From: JAAYYM01 sp964483155
Lineage (GTDB): Bacteria; Bacillota; Clostridia; Lachnospirales; Lachnospiraceae
Direction of reading: 5' to 3'
Assembly (NCBI GenBank): GCA_964483155.1
Contig: CAZAAC010000012.1
Span: 1-57,927 of the forward strand
DNA: 57,927 nt
Shown: positions 53,214-57,927 of the stretch, piece by piece
Numbering within the stretch: the stretch's first letter is position 1
Layout: every line of letters starts with the position of its first letter
Position numbers and translations under genes: made by a program
Notes under the pieces: generated by a model
What the model was told of the DNA's origin: nothing
Database searches by the model: none
Seen by the model: only the letters and a program-made list of their open reading frames with translations

Positions 53214-54852
53214 TCAGACGGACCATGTAAGTTCTCTGCGAGGACTATGGCTGATAACAAAAGTACAATTGCTTACAAGTTTTGGAATTAATCAATTGAA
53301 ATATGAAAAAAATCGAAAAAAAAGAGGACGATATATTGGTTATTTGCTAGGAGTGACAATATTAATGTGTACATTAATCGGCTATAGCGGCGCGATTGGT
53401 TTTGGCCTTGGATATACAGGAATGGCTAATGTAATTCCAAGTTTTGCATTAGCAATTACAGGTATGATAACACTAATGTTTACAATGCTAAAGTCATCAG
53501 TCATGTTATTTGGCTTTAGAGACTATGACATGCTGATGAGTTTGCCAATTCAAAATAAAATGGTTATCACAAGTAAATTTATCTGTATGTATGTTATCAA
53601 TCTTTTATTTTCATTTGGAATTATGGTGCCCATGGGAATCGCATATGCTACTTTTAGCCTGGAATCTAGCGGACTGACACTTTTATTATGGGTTTTTGGC
53701 ATGTTAATAGCCCCCCTTATTCCTATGACAATAGCTACAATACTTGGAGCAATCATTGCAGCAGTTTCTTCAAGATTTAAACATAAAAACTTATTATCAA
53801 TTATTATGTCATACGTAGCAATATGTGGAATTATGATATATTCATTTTATATTAATAGCAGTACGAAGAGTGATGCAGCATTTTTAGCAGGTGTAAGTGA
53901 GTTTGGTAATCAAATTTCTGTTAAAATGAATATGCTTTATCCACCTGCAAGACTTTTTGAAAACAGTATATGTGACAATCAAGTAGTACCGATGTTTCTA
54001 CTGATTACTATTTCTACGGTATGGTTCCTTTTGTTTATTAACATTATTGCAATTCGATATAATAGTATCAATACAAGAATCAAGTCGCAGAATACAAAAT
54101 CAAAATACAAAGTACAGGAATTGAAAGCTTCATCGCCTTTAATTGCTTTATATAAGAAGGAAGCAGCAAGATTTTTTTCTTCAGTAGGATATGTTACAAA
54201 TTGCGGAATGGGTATCATAATGGCATTGATTTTGTCTATTATTAGTGTTGTAAAAGGACCTGCGGGTATATTATCTATGTTTGCGGATGTAGAGATTGCG
54301 GGTTTAGATGGTATTATGTCCGGTGTTACATGTGCTATCCCGTTTTTCCTTTCGGCAGTCATATCTATGACGTGCACAAGTGCTGTATCGTTATCGCTAG
54401 AAGGAAAAAGCTTATGGATCATCAAGTCGCTTCCGATTAGGACGGAGAAAATATTACAAAGCAAAATATTATTTAACCTGAGCCTTGGAATTCCAGCCTC
54501 ATTTATATGTGGTAGCCTATTGCTAATATCATTTCGGCCAGCTTCTTTTTTTGAAAGCATATGGTTTATAATAACTCCTATCGTTTTTTCTTTTTTTTCA
54601 AGTATATTTGGAATGTTTATCAATACGAAACTGCCAATTTATGATTGGGAGAATGAGATTACTGTAATTAAGCAGAGCGGCGCATCTATGTTTGGTATAT
54701 TTGGAGGTATGCTCATTGGAATCACCATAAGCTTTATTGTAATGATGATTGGGTTTGCGGGTTTTGCAGAAATGGCAGCAGGCGGGATGACGATACTGAT
54801 GGCAGCGATTACAGTCTTAATATATAAAATCGTAATGAGGCAGAATATATGA
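53203..54852 (+). CDS. ABC-2 type permease, large
   Basis: A protein of 549 residues with about 12 hydrophobic segments, the size of permeases that fuse two six-helix halves. The chosen start is the ATG at 53203 with GGAGGTGA eight bases upstream; a TTG two codons earlier is less likely. A cytoplasmic stretch near residue 300 (SQNTKSKYKVQELKASSPLI) precedes YKKEAARFFSS, a pattern common in ABC-2 exporters. Coupled to the ATPase by overlap and to the following YaiI gene by ATGA overlap. Confidence 0.85.
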   Translation: MDSNQTDHVSSLRGLWLITKVQLLTSFGINQLKYEKNRKKRGRYIGYLLGVTILMCTLIGYSGAIGFGLGYTGMANVIPSFALAITGMITLMFTMLKSSVMLFGFRDYDMLMSLPIQNKMVITSKFICMYVINLLFSFGIMVPMGIAYATFSLESSGLTLLLWVFGMLIAPLIPMTIATILGAIIAAVSSRFKHKNLLSIIMSYVAICGIMIYSFYINSSTKSDAAFLAGVSEFGNQISVKMNMLYPPARLFENSICDNQVVPMFLLITISTVWFLLFINIIAIRYNSINTRIKSQNTKSKYKVQELKASSPLIALYKKEAARFFSSVGYVTNCGMGIIMALILSIISVVKGPAGILSMFADVEIAGLDGIMSGVTCAIPFFLSAVISMTCTSAVSLSLEGKSLWIIKSLPIRTEKILQSKILFNLSLGIPASFICGSLLLISFRPASFFESIWFIITPIVFSFFSSIFGMFINTKLPIYDWENEITVIKQSGASMFGIFGGMLIGITISFIVMMIGFAGFAEMAAGGMTILMAAITVLIYKIVMRQNI

Positions 54853-55295
54853 AAATTTTAATTGATGCAGATGCGTGCCCAGTTGTTAAAATAGTGGAAC
54901 AAGTCGCCAAAGAATATAATATACCACTGGTGCTTGTCTGTGACACAGCACATGTCATGAAATCAGAATATGCTGAAGTTGTGACTGTTGATAAGGGAGC
55001 AGACTCTGCAGACTTCAGATTGATTGTACTGGCTCAAAAAGGTGATATTCTTGTCACACAGGACTATGGAGTAGCATCTATGGCCCTTGGAAAGGGCGTT
55101 TATCCGATTCATCAGAGTGGGAAGAGATACACAAACGAAAATATCGATGGAATGCTTATGGAGAGGCATATTGCAAAGTCAGAGCGAAAAAAATCTAGCA
55201 AGAGTCACTTAAAAGGGCCAAAGAAAAGGACAAAGGAAGATGATTTGCAGTTTAAAGAATCATTTTGTGATCTTGTAAGCTACCTTTTGTTGTGA
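54849..55295 (+). CDS. YaiI/YqxD family protein (DUF188)
   Basis: A protein of 148 residues with the family start KILIDADACPVVKI, then VDKGADSADFRLI, DILVTQDYGVASMALGKG and the basic tail RKKSSKSHLKGPKKRTKED. The fold is PIN-like with clustered Asp residues (DADAC, DSAD, TQDYG), suggesting a nuclease, but function is not established. It overlaps the permease by 4 bp, probably a chance neighbour. Confidence 0.93.
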   Translation: MKILIDADACPVVKIVEQVAKEYNIPLVLVCDTAHVMKSEYAEVVTVDKGADSADFRLIVLAQKGDILVTQDYGVASMALGKGVYPIHQSGKRYTNENIDGMLMERHIAKSERKKSSKSHLKGPKKRTKEDDLQFKESFCDLVSYLLL

Positions 55296-55394
55296 CATGT
55301 TTTCTAGTCTGTTTTTTTGTATGATTTTATGATATTATAGATGAGTTGTGGATAAAAACTGTATTACAGAATCGGGGAAGGATTAGTAAGAAAA

Positions 55395-56408
55395 ATGGAA
55401 AGAGATGAAATCTTAATTACAAGTGCTATTGTGCACATATTGGAGACTTCAGTTGGTATGCCGATTTTGTCAGAATATACATTAGACAGGGACCAGGATA
55501 TAAACGATTTGATTCGCGGATATATTTTTAAGATAGCGACAAGCGATGATTTGAAAAAATGTACATTTGACGCGGGAAAATCCAAAGTATATCAATTACT
55601 GCAGGATTTTGATGAAGCTAAAATCGTCGAGTTCAGTAAAGAAATCAGTGAATTTATGTATGATATTATGGTTCGCAATGTAGAAATTCCTTCGGCTGAT
55701 TTTATGGTTGTGATTTACCAGAATGCGGGAAAAAAGTATCTTGCACTTTTAAAGATGAATTATAAAGAAAGTTTTGTACATATCACTGCAAATAATGAAG
55801 ATGGTTTTAATTATAATAATATAGTCAAACAAGTGGCAACGCTTCCAATGGCAGGTCAAAAGCTTTCTGAAGCAATACTAATCAATTTAGAGGATTATGC
55901 CATACAGATTATAGAAAAAAAGTATGATGTAAATGGTGAGAAGACTAATTATTTGTCAGAGATCTTTCTACAGTGTCAAACACATATGTCGCAAAAAACA
56001 AAGCTTGGAATCGTGAAGAAAGCTGTTGATCAAATTAACAAAAAATATTTTGAAGATGATATTGATATACAAATGGAATCTAAAAGCATCATGCAAAGTG
56101 AAATGGCAGAACAAGGAGCTATGAGTGTTGAGGCGGTTGCAAAGAAAATGTATAAGGAGTATCCAACAGCGAAGGAAGAATTCGAAGAAAAGCTCGAAAA
56201 ATATAATTTAAACAAAGAACAGGTATATCCGCAGAATGAAGCAACCGTACGTAAATTTCAAAAGCAGTTTTTGAAAACAGATACGGGAATTGAGATTAAT
56301 ATACCGATGGAGCAGTATCATAATACGAACAATGTAGAATTTATAACAAATGCAGATGGAACAATATCAATTATTATTAAAAATGTAAATCATATTGTGA
56401 CAAAATAG
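55395..56408 (+). CDS. NdpA/YejK-like nucleoid-associated protein
   Basis: A protein of 337 residues. The start MERDEILITSAIVHILETSV and GMPILSEYTLD match the 37-kDa nucleoid-associated protein family in Firmicutes. The central part DFMVVIYQNAGKKYLALLKM and the C-terminal beta-rich end are also in keeping. It binds DNA in the family's enteric members. The start has GGGGAAGG about 12 bases upstream, a long spacing. Four bases separate it from the next gene. Confidence 0.85.
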   Translation: MERDEILITSAIVHILETSVGMPILSEYTLDRDQDINDLIRGYIFKIATSDDLKKCTFDAGKSKVYQLLQDFDEAKIVEFSKEISEFMYDIMVRNVEIPSADFMVVIYQNAGKKYLALLKMNYKESFVHITANNEDGFNYNNIVKQVATLPMAGQKLSEAILINLEDYAIQIIEKKYDVNGEKTNYLSEIFLQCQTHMSQKTKLGIVKKAVDQINKKYFEDDIDIQMESKSIMQSEMAEQGAMSVEAVAKKMYKEYPTAKEEFEEKLEKYNLNKEQVYPQNEATVRKFQKQFLKTDTGIEINIPMEQYHNTNNVEFITNADGTISIIIKNVNHIVTK

Positions 56409-56411
56409 AGA

Positions 56412-57686
56412 TTGGCAAATATAGAAATAGTATTAAAAATCAGGAAAAGGTTGGGACATCGTGTGCAGAGGAATGTAAAAAACAGAAAAAGCAGAAAAAA
56501 GCGGAGAAGGAAAGTAGGCGTTACAATATTCTTAGTATGGCTGGTGATAGTAACGGCCATTATTTATTGGAAAGCATTTTTTGCTTTTGGGGTAATAAAT
56601 CTGAATGACAACGTTGCTGTAAGTTATGCAGGATATAATACAAAGGGAAGTCTGACAGCAGAACTGAATAAAGCACAGATAGATGAAGCAATCCAGAAAG
56701 CTTATGAAAAAAGTGATGAAAGTATTATTCATCTTAGTAAGAAATATACTTTAAGCGATTATGAAGCATTGCGTGATAGTATCATACTTCAAAAAGATAA
56801 ATCAGAGAATTTGCAAAATGGGGATCAGATTAATATTACCTTTGCTTATAATGAGGAACTTGCTAAGGCGTTAAAGGTAAAAATTAAGGCAGAAGATAGC
56901 ATTCTGACAGTAGCTGATTTACCAGATGCAAAACTGATTGATAAAGAAGAACTATTTAAACATGTGGACGTTCGGTTTAGTGGGGTGTCACCAGAAGTCA
57001 AATTGGAGATTGTTAATAACAGTACGGATCCTTTTATTAAAAATGTTTTGTTTTCTGCCACTCCAGCGCAAATGTACTATTCAGCTGGGGATGAAATAAC
57101 AATTACCGCTTCTTGGAATGAAGAGAATGCGATTGCACAAAGTTGTTGTGTTGCAACGGGCATGTCTGATTGTTATAAGGTATATACAGTAGGTGGAATG
57201 GAACAATACATTATGCAAACGGATCAACTTTCTTTAGAATTTGTAAAAAAAGCCAATGAATATGCAAAGACACTTTTTACTGATGCAAGTGAATATGGAA
57301 TGCGAATATTTTCCGAAGCATATACGGAAGCCAAATGGGAAAGCGGTGAAGCAGCTGTTTTTTCTTGGTCTCAGCCTGTCTTGATTTCTTCTTATTTTAA
57401 ATCTATTAAGCCCGAGGCACTAGGTGAAACTGGTTTGGATTATAATGAATTGGATTTGATTTATCATGCAAGAATATCCCAACCGAGCGGTGGTTCCTGT
57501 GATGCTGAAGCAGTTGTCAGAATCAGTAATATGATGTTGAATGCGGATGGAATTTTTGTGGCAGATATCGAGAATGCACATATTGTATCAGCTTCCCACA
57601 ATAATAACAGTATTGTGAAGAATGTAATTACGTCATATGAAGATAAATACAATGTAGAGAAATTAGAAATCAGCGAATACTATTAA
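56412..57686 (+). CDS. unrecognised single-span membrane protein with basic cytoplasmic N-terminus
   Basis: Up to 424 residues. The first ~37 are strongly basic (RNVKNRKSRKKRRRKVG), followed by one membrane helix (about 37-57), so the rest should be outside. The outside part has NLNDNVAVSYAGYNTKGSLT, a motif I also associate with zinc-ribbon surface proteins of Clostridia, and KVKIKAEDSILTVADLPDAK, but no known enzyme signature. The start is uncertain: TTG at 56412 has no ribosome site, and a GTG at 56462 has AGGAAAAGG upstream. It follows the NdpA-like gene closely. Function unknown. Confidence 0.6.
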   Translation: MANIEIVLKIRKRLGHRVQRNVKNRKSRKKRRRKVGVTIFLVWLVIVTAIIYWKAFFAFGVINLNDNVAVSYAGYNTKGSLTAELNKAQIDEAIQKAYEKSDESIIHLSKKYTLSDYEALRDSIILQKDKSENLQNGDQINITFAYNEELAKALKVKIKAEDSILTVADLPDAKLIDKEELFKHVDVRFSGVSPEVKLEIVNNSTDPFIKNVLFSATPAQMYYSAGDEITITASWNEENAIAQSCCVATGMSDCYKVYTVGGMEQYIMQTDQLSLEFVKKANEYAKTLFTDASEYGMRIFSEAYTEAKWESGEAAVFSWSQPVLISSYFKSIKPEALGETGLDYNELDLIYHARISQPSGGSCDAEAVVRISNMMLNADGIFVADIENAHIVSASHNNNSIVKNVITSYEDKYNVEKLEISEYY

Positions 57687-57792
57687 GCAAGAAAGTAAAA
57701 ACAAAAAAGTACTAGTATTTCACAAAAATGTCATATTGTCGGTGAGATTGTTATTTGTTACACTATCTATAATGTAAAGTGCAATTATGAAG

Positions 57793-57837
57793 AAGGAAAC
57801 CGTGGGGTTTCCTTACTTATGGCTATAGGTGTGTAAG
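57793..57837 (+). promoter_or_regulatory. leader that can fold into alternative hairpins before the sugar ABC gene
   Basis: AAGGAAACC (57793-57801) and GGTTTCCTT (57806-57814) form a perfect 9-bp stem with loop GTGG. CTTAC (57812-57816) can instead pair with GTAAG (57833-57837), so the two stems share bases and exclude each other. A TATAAT at 57768-57773 could be the -10 of the promoter, with no good -35. Known riboswitch classes do not fit what I see. Confidence 0.35.
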
Positions 57838-57863
57838 CCTGCAATCGAGAAGGAGGACGGCAC

Positions 57864-57927
57864 GTGGCGAATATCATATTGGAAATGAAGAATATCACCA
57901 AAACCTTTCCTGGCGTTAAGGCACTCG
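57864..57927 (+). CDS. sugar ABC transporter ATP-binding protein (3' truncated by window)
   Basis: A GTG start with AGGAGG seven bases upstream begins VANIILEMKNITKTFPGVKA, then L at the window edge. MKNITKTFPGVKAL is the usual opening of the double-ABC ATPases of ribose/galactose/xylose importers (RbsA/MglA/XylG type). Only 21 codons are visible. The permease and binding protein probably lie beyond the window. Confidence 0.8.
   Translation, partial: MANIILEMKNITKTFPGVKAL

Noticed and set aside
53979..54623. 214-codon open frame on the minus strand inside the ABC-2 permease
   Set aside because: No recognisable motif or ribosome site, and it lies fully within a well-supported membrane protein gene.
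1..57927. search for CRISPR arrays, insertion sequences, prophage genes, tRNA and rRNA genes
   Set aside because: No regularly spaced repeats, transposase or integrase motifs, or tRNA/rRNA-like sequences were seen on reading; very short or degenerate remnants could be missed.

Overview
The window is AT-rich (by eye well below 40% GC), densely coded chromosomal DNA of a low-GC Gram-positive bacterium. It is most likely a member of the Clostridia, and Lachnospiraceae is my best guess. The reasons are strong GGAGG ribosome sites, Trp-specific T-box leaders, an ECF sigma factor with a zinc anti-sigma partner, a LytTR plus DUF3021 pair, a ROK-less GH4 sugar locus, and a small Cys-rich protein of a type I associate with Lachnospiraceae. 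I see no insertion sequence, prophage, CRISPR array, tRNA or rRNA. The window cuts the first gene (AraC-type regulator) and the last gene (sugar ABC ATPase).

Layout. 1-4038: AraC/GyrI-type regulator (cut), UvrA-like ABC protein and serine hydrolase, possibly a drug-response group. 4082-7990: membrane-linked XRE regulator, then an ECF sigma/anti-sigma/membrane-anchored protein operon with its own ECF-type promoter and a terminator. 8023-9244: a MotA-like membrane protein with a membrane-tethered LuxR-type regulator, facing a small frameshifted membrane gene. 9478-12874: a large PLD-helicase-DUF3427 protein and a NUDIX hydrolase. 13023-14918: cysteine hydrolase, alpha/beta hydrolase and CDP-alcohol phosphatidyltransferase. 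15031-19627, minus strand: LacI regulator, sugar-binding lipoprotein and two permeases. 19766-23839: PadR regulator, chemoreceptor (minus), diguanylate cyclase. 23911-27988: polyphosphate:AMP phosphotransferase, membrane alpha/beta hydrolase, LytTR regulator, DUF3021 protein and a tiny Lys-rich protein. 28057-34492: Gfo/Idh/MocA oxidoreductase (minus), membrane pyrophosphatase, DeoR regulator, YczE-like membrane protein and AGCS symporter (minus). 34702-38428: GH4 glycosidase, BadF-type sugar kinase and a zinc-ribbon membrane protein.

38484-46565 is the best-understood part: a promoter, two T-box leaders in tandem that both carry a UGG (Trp) specifier, then trpE-trpG-trpD-trpC-trpF-aroF(DAHP synthase)-trpB-trpA. 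Together these make tryptophan from chorismate, and the embedded DAHP synthase puts the shikimate entry step under tryptophan-tRNA control. A DUF4422 glycosyltransferase-like gene follows without an obvious terminator. 47697-52382 is a MoxR ATPase/DUF58/transglutaminase-like cluster with a 58-residue Cys-rich protein. 52497-55295 holds an ABC ATPase, its membrane partner and a YaiI/YqxD protein. 55395-57686 holds an NdpA-like nucleoid protein and an unrecognised membrane protein. The window ends in a sugar ABC ATPase preceded by a leader that can fold two ways.

I found no single system I can call new with confidence. The best candidates are the MotA-like/membrane-LuxR pair, the PLD-helicase-DUF3427 plus NUDIX pair, the tandem Trp T-boxes driving a trp operon that includes DAHP synthase, and the 24-bp direct repeats between the lacI promoter and its start codon.
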